Shown here piece by piece: positions 53,518-63,186 of a stretch of 64,000 bases of DNA. The notes below the pieces were generated by a model. It was not told the DNA's origin. It was given only the letters and a program-made list of their open reading frames with translations, and made no database searches. Within the stretch, counting starts at the first letter, position 1; the number at the start of each line of letters is the position of its first letter. The stretch spans positions 1 to 64,000 of the forward strand of contig USHV01000011.1 of the NCBI GenBank assembly GCA_900554695.1. The letters are read 5' to 3'. The DNA comes from an uncultured Prevotella sp. (GTDB lineage Bacteria > Bacteroidota > Bacteroidia > Bacteroidales > Bacteroidaceae). Made by a program: the position numbers and the translations under genes.

Positions 53518-54546
53518 ATGAAAAAGAAGATTGTTTTCATAATTAATCTTACATCAGGAACGTCTGACAAGACAATAATGCCACAACTGATAAATGACTA
53601 TCTCGACAAAGACAAATTCGAATATGAGATAGTCACCACACAATATCCGGGCCACGCATCGGAGATATCGACGAAGGCGAAAGACGACGGAATAGATATC
53701 GTCGTGGCCGTAGGAGGCGACGGAACCGTGAACGAGGTGGCGCGCTCCATCGTGCACTCACAGACGGCGCTGGGAATAATCCCGAGCGGTTCGGGCAACG
53801 GACTGGCACGCCATCTGCTTCTGCCAATGAACGCAAAGAAGGCGATAGAGATAATAAACGAGTGTGAGATACACGAACTCGATTATGGCATAATAAACGA
53901 ATACCCGTTCTTCTGCACCTGCGGAATGGGGTTCGACGCATTCGTAAGCATGAAATTCGCCGAAAGCGGCAGACGCGGACCCATCACCTACGCCGAAAAC
54001 ATACTGCGCGAAGGGTTGAAATACAAGCCCGAGACGTATGTCATTGAAGACGAGAACGGCACCAACACATACAAGGCTTTTCTCATCTCGTGCGCCAACG
54101 CGTCACAATACGGCAACAACGCCTACATAGCACCGAAGGCATCGATGAGCGACGGGCTGATGGATGTCATCATAATGGAGCCGTTCGACATGCTGGAGGC
54201 TCCGCAGATAAGCATCGACATGTTCAACAAGACGCTCAACAAGAACGCCAAGATAAAGACTTATCAGAGCAAGAAGATACACATACACCGTACAAAACCT
54301 GGCGTGATACACTACGACGGCGACCCTGTGATGGCCGGCGAGGACATTGACGTGGAGATAAAACCAAAAGGCATAAAAATAATAATAAATCCTTTTGCCA
54401 ACAAGAATACGCGCAAGCCCAACGCACTGCAGAACGCCGTGTCGGACATAATGAACGAGATAAGCAATGTGCGCGAGGATATCGTGAGACACAGAGACGC
54501 CACCTACCGCATCATAGGAAAGGGCAACAGAAAGGAAAACGAATAA
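53518..54546 (+). CDS. Diacylglycerol/sphingosine kinase-family lipid kinase
   Basis: The 342-residue product is a DAGK-catalytic-domain kinase. VAVGGDGTVNEVA near residue 65 is the nucleotide-binding signature and IIPSGSGNGLARHL follows near 95. A GMGFDAFVS segment and the C-terminal beta domain with HYDGDPV are normal for the family. A divergent position next to serine palmitoyltransferase suggests that the substrate is a sphingoid base or ceramide rather than diacylglycerol, which is inference. A C-terminal extension of about 45 residues after NPFANKNT is predicted to be helical. Confidence 0.88.
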   Translation: MKKKIVFIINLTSGTSDKTIMPQLINDYLDKDKFEYEIVTTQYPGHASEISTKAKDDGIDIVVAVGGDGTVNEVARSIVHSQTALGIIPSGSGNGLARHLLLPMNAKKAIEIINECEIHELDYGIINEYPFFCTCGMGFDAFVSMKFAESGRRGPITYAENILREGLKYKPETYVIEDENGTNTYKAFLISCANASQYGNNAYIAPKASMSDGLMDVIIMEPFDMLEAPQISIDMFNKTLNKNAKIKTYQSKKIHIHRTKPGVIHYDGDPVMAGEDIDVEIKPKGIKIIINPFANKNTRKPNALQNAVSDIMNEISNVREDIVRHRDATYRIIGKGNRKENE

Positions 54547-54566
54547 AAACGCTACGGCATAAACGC

Positions 54567-54613
54567 AAACGGGAATGGAAACCGACCGCACAGGCTGTCT
54601 CCATTCCCGTTTA
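54567..54613 (+). terminator. Terminator after the lipid kinase
   Basis: AAACGGGAATGGA pairs with TCCATTCCCGTTT around a GC-containing loop, with a T-rich tail. Confidence 0.85.
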
Positions 54614-54721
54614 TACATTATATTATATATAGCGTATGACCATGCCGCACACAAATCATAAAAAAACGGAAAATGCGGCCTCAACCGTTAAATTTTCGCC
54701 CTATAAAACGCCGAAAAATTT

Positions 54722-54740
54722 CGTCTGAAGGCTTCAGACG
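54722..54740. repeat. Perfect 19-base palindrome
   Basis: CGTCTGAAG-G-CTTCAGACG has 9-bp arms around one base. It lies just left of array D, in a non-coding gap. It could be a protein-binding site or a small hairpin; nothing else identifies it. Confidence 0.5.
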
Positions 54741-54841
54741 CCCGATAAGGCGCAAAAACCGCAAAATTTCGCAATTCACAGAACTATCTGTATATCAGCA
54801 TTTTATAATCATTATCATTTCCGCTATATTTTTCCCGGTTT

Positions 54842-54980
54842 GCGAAATGGCCCATTTCGCACTCCAATATAGGCCATATCACCACACGAAAAGCACCAAA
54901 TCACGACCTGATATGGTGGTTTTCGCAACACGAAAAAGCCCATTTCGCAAAACCGAAGCCTTATAAACGCATCTCCATAG
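54842..54980. repeat. 22-bp mosaic array D (6 units), element copy D
   Basis: The array opens with the palindrome GCGAAATGG-C-CCATTTCGC (54842-54860). Six 22-base units from 54849 keep register. CGAAAAGCACCAAATC (54887-54902) and GATATGGTGGTTTTCG (54910-54925) are inverted forms of the same core lying side by side. The CGCAAATACGCG landmark is not recognisable here. The array lies between the convergent lipid kinase and trmN6 genes; the rest of the gap (to 55207) holds no gene. Confidence 0.8.
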
Positions 54981-55207
54981 CCACTACTCCACCCCATTAA
55001 AGGGCTGTTTGAGGCGCTGCGGAATTCTAAAAAGAGAAAAACAGAATGTTAAATAGCGGAAGCGAAAAGCAAACGGATGTTAATTGTTTTTTGCAAAAAC
55101 ATCCGCACACCGGGTGGTAAGAATCATGCCACATGCCTGTTTCGCACAATCAGGACCGGCATCCTGCCTGCTGTCATCCGCACACTGCGACAATCGTCAC
55201 AGCCTCA

Positions 55208-55909
55208 TCATTTCAGATAAAAATCGTCCGTAAGCCCGCTGTACCACTCCGACTTGTTCCCGTCACCGTCGAGCATGGCCACTTCCTCAGTCTCGCACGC
55301 GCCTATCCTGTGCTTTGCGAACGACAGAAGCACACGCTTGGGAGCCTTGCGCGGAATGGTTCTGACCAGACAGCGCCGCACCTCGACAAGTCCGGAAAAA
55401 CTTGCCTCGGCACAGAAGTCGCCTTCAGCATCGGCCGGAATCACCGCGCTGAACACTCCGTCGGCATCGAGCAGACGCGCCACACCCCTGAACAGGTCGT
55501 CAAAAGGCAACGTGTCGGCATGGCGTGCCGCCGAGCGCCGCGCGTCGGGACACTTCAGACTGTTGGTGAAAAACGGCGGATTGGACACAATGCTGTCAAA
55601 CGTAGCCGACGGCGAAAAGTCCTGAAGGCGCGAATGGCATATCTCTATTCTTGCGGCAAACGGACTGCCCGCCACGTTTGCCATGGCCTGCCGGCACGCT
55701 CCGTCGTCCATGTCGATGCCACATATACGCGCGCCTTCGAAGCGCTGCGCCATCATAAGCGCAATGAGTCCGGTGCCGGTGCCTATGTCAAGAATGTGGC
55801 GGCCGCCCGCAGCCCAGGCACCAAGCAGCACTCCGTCAGTGCCCACCTTCATGGCGCACATATCCTGGCGCACTTCAAACTGTCTGAAAGTAAATCCCTG
55901 TCCGTCCAT
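55208..55909 (-). CDS. trmN6: tRNA1(Val) (adenine-37-N6)-methyltransferase
   Basis: This SAM-dependent enzyme (TrmN6/YfiC) methylates A37 of tRNA-Val. The 233-residue product has the SAM motif ILDIGTGTGLIALMMAQ near residue 40, an acidic GIDMDD motif and the catalytic NPPFF (NPPY/F type) near 113. MKVGTDGVLLGAW at the start of the domain is typical of this family. Starts at 55942, 55915 and 55909 are possible; MDGQGFTF at 55909 gives the normal length. It is divergent from lon. Confidence 0.9.
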   Translation of the reverse strand: MDGQGFTFRQFEVRQDMCAMKVGTDGVLLGAWAAGGRHILDIGTGTGLIALMMAQRFEGARICGIDMDDGACRQAMANVAGSPFAARIEICHSRLQDFSPSATFDSIVSNPPFFTNSLKCPDARRSAARHADTLPFDDLFRGVARLLDADGVFSAVIPADAEGDFCAEASFSGLVEVRRCLVRTIPRKAPKRVLLSFAKHRIGACETEEVAMLDGDGNKSEWYSGLTDDFYLK

Positions 55910-56127
55910 AATCATCCGTCGAAAACCGTAAAACCTTCTCACTTATATACATTCTACATAACGCCGCAATCAGTTTTTTATTTTGCCCCACGCCCACATT
56001 TGTTCCTCCTCCGACGCCTCGCACATGTTTCCCCACGGCAACGCCGCGTCATTGCCACGGCAGCTTATTGTTGGCGCTTTCACATATTAATTATTTATAA
56101 ATAACCGCTCGTATGAAATCTTTTGCT

Positions 56128-56135
56128 TAACTTTG
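56128..56135 (+). promoter_or_regulatory. Candidate -7 box of lon
   Basis: TAACTTTG fits the consensus and lies 160 bases before the lon ATG, predicting a long leader. The remainder of 55910-56293 shows no gene. Confidence 0.55.
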
Positions 56136-56239
56136 CAGCAAATTTGGAAAAAACGCGCAGCTTAAAACATTCTTAACGGTGCGCAATTTATAATTTTATT
56201 CACAAAAAACATACAAAACTCAGGAGTACACCCGGAAGA

Positions 56240-56301
56240 ATCGGGAATTCGGCACATCGTTTGCTGTATATTCCCGATAAAACAATATGAATTATGAATA
56301 A
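56240..56301 (+). promoter_or_regulatory. Leader hairpin and micro-ORF at the lon start
   Basis: A perfect 9-bp stem (ATCGGGAAT at 56240-56248 with ATTCCCGAT at 56270-56278) has a 21-base loop and ends 15 bases before the lon ATG. A tiny open frame, ATG AAT TAT GAA TAA (56287-56301), starts 7 bases before and overlaps the lon start in another frame. Both could affect lon translation; neither is a known element. Confidence 0.35.
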
Positions 56302-58759
56302 GAAGCCTAGCACATCCATTCAAATGATAGCAGACTACGAAGGAGATATAACCAATTTATTTAAAGTCGAAGTGAACGGGGAGATTCCTATTCTTGCGAC
56401 ACGCAACATAGTACTTTTTCCAGGTGTGATATCACCTATTCTTGTCGGCCGGAAGATAAGCATCAATCTTATAAACTATCTGAAGAAAGCCGAGGACACT
56501 ACTTTCGCCATTTTCTGTCAGAAGGATGTCAATGTTGACAACCCGCAACAGGACGACCTCTACGAATACGGTGTCTATGCCAAACTGGTGCGGCTGCTCG
56601 AGATGCCGGGCAACGATCAGAACGTGACCATAATTGTTCAGGGACTAGGACGGTGCAAGCTCAGTGAGCTCACTGCCACAAAACCGTTCCTGAAAGGTAT
56701 GACCGTGGCTGCCGGAGAGGAGATGCCCGAGGCAGGCGACAATGAGTTCAAGACCGCGCTCGACGATCTGCGCACCACAACCGTCAGCTATATCAAGCAG
56801 AACGAAGAAATACCCGACGAGTCGCAGTTCGCACTCAACAACATACACAATGACGTCATAACCGTAGATTTCATCTGCGCCAACCTGCCGTTCACCATTC
56901 CTGACAAGATGGCAATGCTGGCCACAAGCTCTATAAAGGAACGTGTGCTGCTCACACTGAAGACTCTGCACAAGGAGTTGCAGCTGCTCGAGCTGAAGCA
57001 GAACATCCGCACCAAGACACGTGAGGACATAGACGAGCAGCAGCGTGAGTATTTCCTGCAACAGCAGATAAAGAACATCAAGGAAGAGCTCGGCAACGGC
57101 GACGGCTCACCTGAGTATCACGAGCTGGAGAAAGCTGCCAAGACAAAGAAATGGCCTGAAGAGGTTGCCAAGGTGTTCTACAAGGAACTGGACAAGCTCG
57201 AGATGTTCAATCCACAGAGTCCGGAGTTCAGCGTGCAGCTCAACTATCTGCAGACGATGATCAACCTGCCATGGAACGAATATACAAAAGACAACCTCGA
57301 CCTCAAAAGAGCGCAGAAAGTGCTCGACCACGACCACTATGGCATGGAGAAGGTAAAGGAACGCATACTCGAATACATGGCCGTGCTGAAACTCCGTGGC
57401 GACCTGAAGTCGCCCATCATCTGCCTCTACGGTCCTCCGGGAGTGGGCAAGACGAGTCTCGGCAAGAGCATTGCGGCTGCCATGAAGCGCAAATATGTGA
57501 GAATGTCGCTCGGCGGACTGCACGACGAGTCTGAGATACGCGGTCATCGCCGCACATACGTCGGAGCTATGCCCGGACGCATAATAAAGAGCATACAGAA
57601 GGCAGGCTCTTCAAATCCTGTGTTCATTCTCGACGAGATAGACAAGGTTACGCAGAACACTGTGAACGGTGACCCGGCGTCGGCTCTGCTTGAGGTGCTC
57701 GATCCTGAGCAGAACAACGCGTTCCACGACAACTATCTTGACGTGGACTTCGACCTCTCCAAGGTATTGTTCATCGCCACGGCAAACGACCTCAACACCA
57801 TACCGCGCCCGCTGCTCGACCGTATGGAGCTCATCGAGGTGAGCGGTTACATCACCGAGGAGAAGATTGAGATTGCCAAGCGTCATCTCATACCGCACGA
57901 GATAGAGAACACCGGACTCAACGATCCGGAGCATAAACCACAGTTCAACAAGGCGGCGATAGAGAAGATTATCGAGCAATACACACGTGAGAGCGGTGTG
58001 CGTCAGCTCGAGAAACAGATAAACAAGGCACTGCGCAAGCTCGCACTCATAAAGGCACGCGACGGCGAACTGCCATACGAGAAGATAACCCCGAGCCAGA
58101 CCGAGGACCTTCTGGGCAAGCCGCCGTTCTATCGCGACATTTATCAGGGCAACGAATATGCAGGCGTTGTGACCGGACTGGCATGGACAAGCGTGGGCGG
58201 AGAGATTCTCTTCATCGAGACATCGCTCAGCAAAGGCAAGGCCGGCAAACTGACGCTTACCGGTAACCTCGGCGACGTGATGAAGGAGTCGGCTGTCATA
58301 GCGCTCGAATACGTAAAGGCACACATCGACAGCCTTGGCGTTGACTACCGCATATTCGAACAGTGGAACATCCACATACACGTGCCTGAAGGTGCTACTC
58401 CTAAGGACGGACCGTCGGCAGGTATAACCATTGCCACGTCCATCGCGTCGGCACTCACACAGCGCAAGGTGCGCAAGAACACTGCCATGACCGGCGAAAT
58501 AACCCTGCGTGGCAAGGTGCTCCCTGTCGGTGGCATCAAGGAGAAGATTCTCGCGGCCAAGCGCGCAGGCATCACCGACATCATAATGTGCAAGGACAAC
58601 AAGAAGGACATCGACGAGATTCCTGCCATCTATCTCAAAGGCGTGGAGTTCCACTATGTGGAGAATGTCCAGGACGTGTGGGACTTTGCACTCACCGACG
58701 AGATTGTGAGCCATCCGGTGAAATTCACCATCGATGAGGACAAGCATCAGAAAGACTGA
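56294..58759 (+). CDS. lon: ATP-dependent protease Lon
   Basis: Lon degrades misfolded and regulatory proteins in the cytoplasm. The 821-residue product has the N-terminal substrate-binding domain (about 30-230) with LPVLATRN-like text IPILATRNIVLFPG, a coiled-coil region, the AAA+ module with Walker A GPPGVGKTS (near 380) and FILDEIDK Walker B, and the C-terminal protease domain with catalytic Ser in PKDGPSAG (near 707) and Lys in GGIKEKILAAKRAG (near 750). It heads a plus-strand set with tgt, lptG and a helicase. Confidence 0.98.
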   Translation: MNKKPSTSIQMIADYEGDITNLFKVEVNGEIPILATRNIVLFPGVISPILVGRKISINLINYLKKAEDTTFAIFCQKDVNVDNPQQDDLYEYGVYAKLVRLLEMPGNDQNVTIIVQGLGRCKLSELTATKPFLKGMTVAAGEEMPEAGDNEFKTALDDLRTTTVSYIKQNEEIPDESQFALNNIHNDVITVDFICANLPFTIPDKMAMLATSSIKERVLLTLKTLHKELQLLELKQNIRTKTREDIDEQQREYFLQQQIKNIKEELGNGDGSPEYHELEKAAKTKKWPEEVAKVFYKELDKLEMFNPQSPEFSVQLNYLQTMINLPWNEYTKDNLDLKRAQKVLDHDHYGMEKVKERILEYMAVLKLRGDLKSPIICLYGPPGVGKTSLGKSIAAAMKRKYVRMSLGGLHDESEIRGHRRTYVGAMPGRIIKSIQKAGSSNPVFILDEIDKVTQNTVNGDPASALLEVLDPEQNNAFHDNYLDVDFDLSKVLFIATANDLNTIPRPLLDRMELIEVSGYITEEKIEIAKRHLIPHEIENTGLNDPEHKPQFNKAAIEKIIEQYTRESGVRQLEKQINKALRKLALIKARDGELPYEKITPSQTEDLLGKPPFYRDIYQGNEYAGVVTGLAWTSVGGEILFIETSLSKGKAGKLTLTGNLGDVMKESAVIALEYVKAHIDSLGVDYRIFEQWNIHIHVPEGATPKDGPSAGITIATSIASALTQRKVRKNTAMTGEITLRGKVLPVGGIKEKILAAKRAGITDIIMCKDNKKDIDEIPAIYLKGVEFHYVENVQDVWDFALTDEIVSHPVKFTIDEDKHQKD

Positions 58760-58791
58760 ACATTACAGTAAACAGAGGTAAAGAATCAAGA

Positions 58792-59919
58792 ATGACATTC
58801 GAACTGCAACACACAGACAACGCGTCTGAAGCACGCTGCGGCATCATAACGACCGACCACGGACAGATAAAAACACCTATCTTCATGCCGGTGGGAACAT
58901 GCGGCACCGTCAAGGGCGTGCATTTCTCAGAACTTCGCGAGCAGGTGAAGGCACAGATAATTCTGGGCAACACCTATCATCTATACCTCCGCCCGGGACT
59001 TGAGACACTGCGTGCGGCCGGCGGACTACACAAGTTCAACACCTGGGACCGCCCCATACTTACCGACTCAGGCGGCTTTCAGGTATTCTCGCTTACAGGC
59101 ATCAGGAAACTGCGCGAGGAAGGATGTGAGTTCCGCTCACACATAGACGGTTCGAAACATTTCTTCACTCCTGAGAACGTGATGGACACCGAGCGCATCA
59201 TAGGCGCCGACATAATGATGGCGTTCGACGAATGTCCTCCCGGACAAAGCGACTACCAGTATGCCAAGAAAAGTCTGCAGCTGACACAGCGCTGGCTCGA
59301 CCGTTGCATCAAACGCTTCAACGAGACCGAGCCTCTCTACGGACACAGCCAGAGTCTTTTCCCCATTGTGCAGGGATGCACCTACAAAGACCTTCGCCGC
59401 GAAGCCGCAAAATATGTGGCAGACAAGAATGCCGACGGCAACGCCATAGGCGGACTGGCCGTAGGAGAGCCCACCGAGGTGATGTACGAGATGATTGAGG
59501 TGGTGAACGAAATACTGCCAAAGGACAAGCCCCGCTACCTGATGGGCGTTGGAACACCGCAGAACATACTCGAGGCCATTGAGCGTGGAGTCGATATGTT
59601 CGATTGTGTCATGCCGACACGCAACGGACGCAACGCCATGCTCTTCACCTATAACGGAACGATGAACATGCGCAACAAGAAGTGGGAAAACGATTTCTCA
59701 CCCATCGATCCGGACGGATGCGACATCGACCGTATACATTCCAAAGCCTATCTGCACCATCTGTTCAAGGCTCAGGAGCTGCTTGCGCTGCAGATAGCGA
59801 GCATTCACAATCTGGCATTTTACCTGCGTCTGGTGACCGATGCGCGCCAACACATAATGCAAGGCGACTTCGTGGCATGGAAACGCAGCGTAATAGACAA
59901 TCTCGGCCGAAGAATCTAA
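58792..59919 (+). CDS. tgt: tRNA-guanine transglycosylase, altered zinc site
   Basis: Tgt exchanges guanine for preQ1 in the anticodon of tRNAs with GUN anticodons. The 375-residue product has TPIFMPVGT, the catalytic Asp in TDSGGFQVFSL (near residue 89-99) and GGLAVGEP near 223. Classical bacterial Tgt binds zinc with CXCXXC and a later His. Here the corresponding stretch is DPDGCDIDRIHSKAYL, which keeps one of the three cysteines; the later His in IASIHNLAFY remains. The metal site may be lost or changed. It lies 32 bases after lon and 9 before lptG. Confidence 0.93.
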   Translation: MTFELQHTDNASEARCGIITTDHGQIKTPIFMPVGTCGTVKGVHFSELREQVKAQIILGNTYHLYLRPGLETLRAAGGLHKFNTWDRPILTDSGGFQVFSLTGIRKLREEGCEFRSHIDGSKHFFTPENVMDTERIIGADIMMAFDECPPGQSDYQYAKKSLQLTQRWLDRCIKRFNETEPLYGHSQSLFPIVQGCTYKDLRREAAKYVADKNADGNAIGGLAVGEPTEVMYEMIEVVNEILPKDKPRYLMGVGTPQNILEAIERGVDMFDCVMPTRNGRNAMLFTYNGTMNMRNKKWENDFSPIDPDGCDIDRIHSKAYLHHLFKAQELLALQIASIHNLAFYLRLVTDARQHIMQGDFVAWKRSVIDNLGRRI

Positions 59920-59928
59920 CACGACAGT

Positions 59929-61158
59929 ATGGCAACAGGAATGAAACGACAACATCGCAGACTGCTCATCAGAGCAAGGCGCACGGCAAGACACATGGCT
60001 TGGCTTGCCGACGCAATGCGGCGTCTCAGACATTGGCTGAGATTTCTTTCCATACTCAGTCCGTCACGCTACATCAAGCGTCTGGACTGGTATATCATCA
60101 AGAAATTCATCGGTACGTACGTTTATTCTATCGTTCTCATCATATCCATATCGATAATTTTCGATATCAACGAGAACCTTGCCAAGTTCACGCAGTATCA
60201 TGCACCGCTAAAAGCGATAGTGTTCGACTACTACGCCAACTTCGTACCGTATTTCGCAAACCTGTTCAGCCCGCTGTTTGTATTCATTGCCGTAATCTTC
60301 TTCACCACCAAACTGGCCGGCAATTCCGAAATCATATCAATGCTCGCGGCTGGAATCTCGTTCAAGAGACTCATGCGTCCGTACATGATTTCGTGCGTTC
60401 TCATATCCTCGCTATCCTTTTATCTCAGTGCCGAAGTGATACCCCACGGCACCGTAATACGCCAGAACTTCGAGACGATATATAAGAACAAGAAGAAGAA
60501 CACGTCCGCGGAGAACGTGATGCTACAAGTAGGCAAAGGCGTCATTGTCTATATACAGCACTACGACAACAACATGAAGAAGGGCTACGGATTCTCGCTC
60601 GACAAGTTTGAGAACAAGAAACTCGTGAGCCACATGACCGCCATGGAGGTGCAATACGACACAATCTCGGATTCAAAGTACCACTGGACGGCCACCAACT
60701 GGAAGATAAGAGAGCTGCGCGGACTGCGCGAGCACATCACCCAGGGCGCGAAAAAAGACACGCTTATACAGATGGAGCCGACCGATCTTGTGTATTCCAA
60801 AGGCCAGCAGGAGACGTTCACAAGCTCTGAGCTGAAAGATTACATCTCCAAACAGATTGACCGCGGAAGCGGAAACGTGGTGCAGTATCAGGTGGAATAT
60901 CACAAACGCATCGCGTCGTCATTCGCTTCGTTCATCCTTACGACAATCGGCGTGTCGCTCTCCTCGCGCAAACGAAAAGGCGGAATGGGAGTGTATCTTG
61001 GCATCGGACTGGCGCTTAGCTTCGGCTATATAATGCTCCAGACCGTCTCGTCAACATTCGCCATCAACGCCAACACACCGCCTATACTGGCGGCGTGGAT
61101 TCCTAACATCATCTTTGCCGTAGTAGCTTACTTCTGCTACCGCAAGGCTCCAAACTAA
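59929..61158 (+). CDS. lptG: LptF/LptG-family LPS export permease
   Basis: LptF/G permeases extract LPS from the inner membrane and pass it to LptC. The 409-residue product has the family RLDWYIIKKFIGTYVYS start near residue 50, three N-terminal helices, a periplasmic jellyroll (about 150-320) and three C-terminal helices with RIASSFASFILTTIGVSL. About 48 basic residues precede the family start; in-frame ATGs at 59941, 59995 and 60016 could be real starts, so the N-terminus is uncertain. It may pair with another copy elsewhere, since LptF and LptG normally act as a heterodimer. Confidence 0.88.
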   Translation: MATGMKRQHRRLLIRARRTARHMAWLADAMRRLRHWLRFLSILSPSRYIKRLDWYIIKKFIGTYVYSIVLIISISIIFDINENLAKFTQYHAPLKAIVFDYYANFVPYFANLFSPLFVFIAVIFFTTKLAGNSEIISMLAAGISFKRLMRPYMISCVLISSLSFYLSAEVIPHGTVIRQNFETIYKNKKKNTSAENVMLQVGKGVIVYIQHYDNNMKKGYGFSLDKFENKKLVSHMTAMEVQYDTISDSKYHWTATNWKIRELRGLREHITQGAKKDTLIQMEPTDLVYSKGQQETFTSSELKDYISKQIDRGSGNVVQYQVEYHKRIASSFASFILTTIGVSLSSRKRKGGMGVYLGIGLALSFGYIMLQTVSSTFAINANTPPILAAWIPNIIFAVVAYFCYRKAPN

Positions 61159-61164
61159 AAAGAC

Positions 61165-62844
61165 ATGTATTTCGACGAATTAGACTTAAATGACAACGTG
61201 CTCGATGCACTCTATGACATGCATTTCGAGACATGCACCCCGGTACAGGAAAAATGTATTCCGGAGATACTCAAAGGCAACGACGTGCTCGGAGTGGCAC
61301 AGACAGGAACAGGAAAGACTGCCGCCTATCTGCTGCCCATACTCAGTAAACTCGCCGACGGTGACTATTCCAAGGACACGATAAACTGTGTCATAATGAG
61401 CCCGACACGCGAACTGGCACAACAGATAGACCAGGCCATACAAGGTTTCGACTATTATATCAACGGTGTAAGCAGCCTTGCCATATACGGAGGCAACGAC
61501 GGCAACCGCTACGATCAGGAACTTAAAAGTCTGACTCTGGGCGCCGACGTCATCATAGCAACGCCGGGACGCCTGCTAAGCCACATAACCATGGGCAACG
61601 CCGACCTCAGCAAGGTGTCGTTCTTCGTGCTCGACGAAGCCGACCGTATGCTCGACATGGGTTTCTCTGAGGACATAAAGAAGATTGCAAAGCATCTGCC
61701 GCCGACATGTCAGACCATAATGTTCTCGGCCACGATGCCCGAAAAGATAGAGGAGCTCGCCAAGACCATCCTAAAGAATCCGGTGGAGGTGAAAATCGCC
61801 GTGAGCAAACCGGCGGAGAAGATAAGGCAGAGCGCATACGTATGCTACGAAGACCAGAAGATGGGCATAATAAAAGACATCTTCAAACAAGGCGACCTCA
61901 AACGCGTCATAATATTCTCCGGCAAGAAGCAGAAAGTGAAAATGATAAACCACGCGCTGCAGAAAATCAATGTGAACTGCGGAGAGATGCACTCAGACCT
62001 CGACCAGGCACAGCGCGACGACATAATGTATAAGTTCAAGAGCGGACAGATAGACGTGCTCGTGGCGACCGACATCGTTGCCCGCGGAATCGATATCGAC
62101 GACATAGCAATGGTGATAAACTTCGACGTTCCGCGCGACGCCGAGGACTATGTGCACCGCATCGGACGTACGGCACGTGCCGACCGCGACGGAGTGGCGA
62201 TAACATTCATCAACGAGGACGACATCGTATATTTCAAACAGATAGAGAAACTGCTCAAGAAAGAAATAGAAAAGGTGGCACTGCCTGAGGGACTCGGAAA
62301 AGGACCTGAATATAAACTGCCCGAGAAACAGAAAGGTAGAGGACGAGGCCGACGCAACGACAGGCGCGACAGACGCGGCAATGACACCAAGAAGGCTGAA
62401 GGCGAAGGTAACGGACAGCAACAGCAGGAGAAGCGCAACACGCGAGGCAACAGGAACAGAAACAACAACCGCAACGCGCAGAAACAGGGCGAAAAGACAG
62501 AAAACGCACCTGCAAATGCCTCTGAAAAGACGCAGACCCGCAACAGACGCAACAAGCCGAGACGCGCCAACACCGAAACCGGGAACGCCGGACAGCCGAC
62601 AGCAAATCAGAAGCCTGCTGCAAACGCTGCAAAACCAACCGGCAACGGTGCACAGACAGCCGACAGAGAGCAGCGCAGAAGACAGAAGCGCCGCCCGCAG
62701 AAACCACAGGCACGCCAGGCACAGCCGGCACGTCAGAAGAACGATAACAAGCGTCAGAACTTGGCTCCGCAGCCGAAGAAGCAGGAAAGCAAGCTGAAAT
62801 CCATAATCAGCAAACCGCTGAAATGGCTCGGACTGAAGAAATAA
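61165..62844 (+). CDS. DEAD-box RNA helicase with a basic C-terminal tail
   Basis: The 559-residue product unwinds RNA and is likely involved in ribosome assembly or cold adaptation. Motifs in order are AQTGTGKT (near 50), PTRELAQQ, GG segment, TPGRL, DEAD in FVLDEADRML, SAT, and HRIGRTAR at the end of the helicase core (about 335). From about residue 370 the tail is rich in Arg, Gly, Asn and Gln and probably disordered, an RNA-binding type of tail. It begins six bases after lptG, so it is in the same transcript, and a terminator follows. Confidence 0.94.
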   Translation: MYFDELDLNDNVLDALYDMHFETCTPVQEKCIPEILKGNDVLGVAQTGTGKTAAYLLPILSKLADGDYSKDTINCVIMSPTRELAQQIDQAIQGFDYYINGVSSLAIYGGNDGNRYDQELKSLTLGADVIIATPGRLLSHITMGNADLSKVSFFVLDEADRMLDMGFSEDIKKIAKHLPPTCQTIMFSATMPEKIEELAKTILKNPVEVKIAVSKPAEKIRQSAYVCYEDQKMGIIKDIFKQGDLKRVIIFSGKKQKVKMINHALQKINVNCGEMHSDLDQAQRDDIMYKFKSGQIDVLVATDIVARGIDIDDIAMVINFDVPRDAEDYVHRIGRTARADRDGVAITFINEDDIVYFKQIEKLLKKEIEKVALPEGLGKGPEYKLPEKQKGRGRGRRNDRRDRRGNDTKKAEGEGNGQQQQEKRNTRGNRNRNNNRNAQKQGEKTENAPANASEKTQTRNRRNKPRRANTETGNAGQPTANQKPAANAAKPTGNGAQTADREQRRRQKRRPQKPQARQAQPARQKNDNKRQNLAPQPKKQESKLKSIISKPLKWLGLKK

Positions 62845-62864
62845 CGGGCTGACACGAGAAAAGG

Positions 62865-62936
62865 AAATGCAATTTAAGAACGGCGACACACGGAAACACA
62901 ACCATCCGGACTCACCGCCTTAAATTGCATTTTCTG
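62865..62936 (+). terminator. Terminator after the helicase gene
   Basis: A 14-bp stem (AAATGCAATTTAAG with CTTAAATTGCATTT) with an extra inner GGCG/CGCC pairing is followed by T-rich sequence. Confidence 0.8.
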
Positions 62937-63186
62937 TTTATACCATACCACGCACACATCAATCGTCACTTCACACCGACGCCATGAAACGCGGCACATG
63001 CACCGACAACCACATAAAGAAAGTCACCGTGCCAAACACCTTCGCGTTAACATTATTTATACGTTCGGTCTTCCAAATTTAACACGTGATTTTCTCTCAT
63101 TCTGTAAAATCTCATTCCGCAAAACGGTGCTTATCAGACGACGGACAACCGATGAAAATCCGGATTTTTTTAGAGTTCGTTGCAAT

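Noticed and set aside
57611..58747. 378-residue minus-strand frame within lon
   Set aside because: It is antisense to the conserved Lon protease domain and has no family features.
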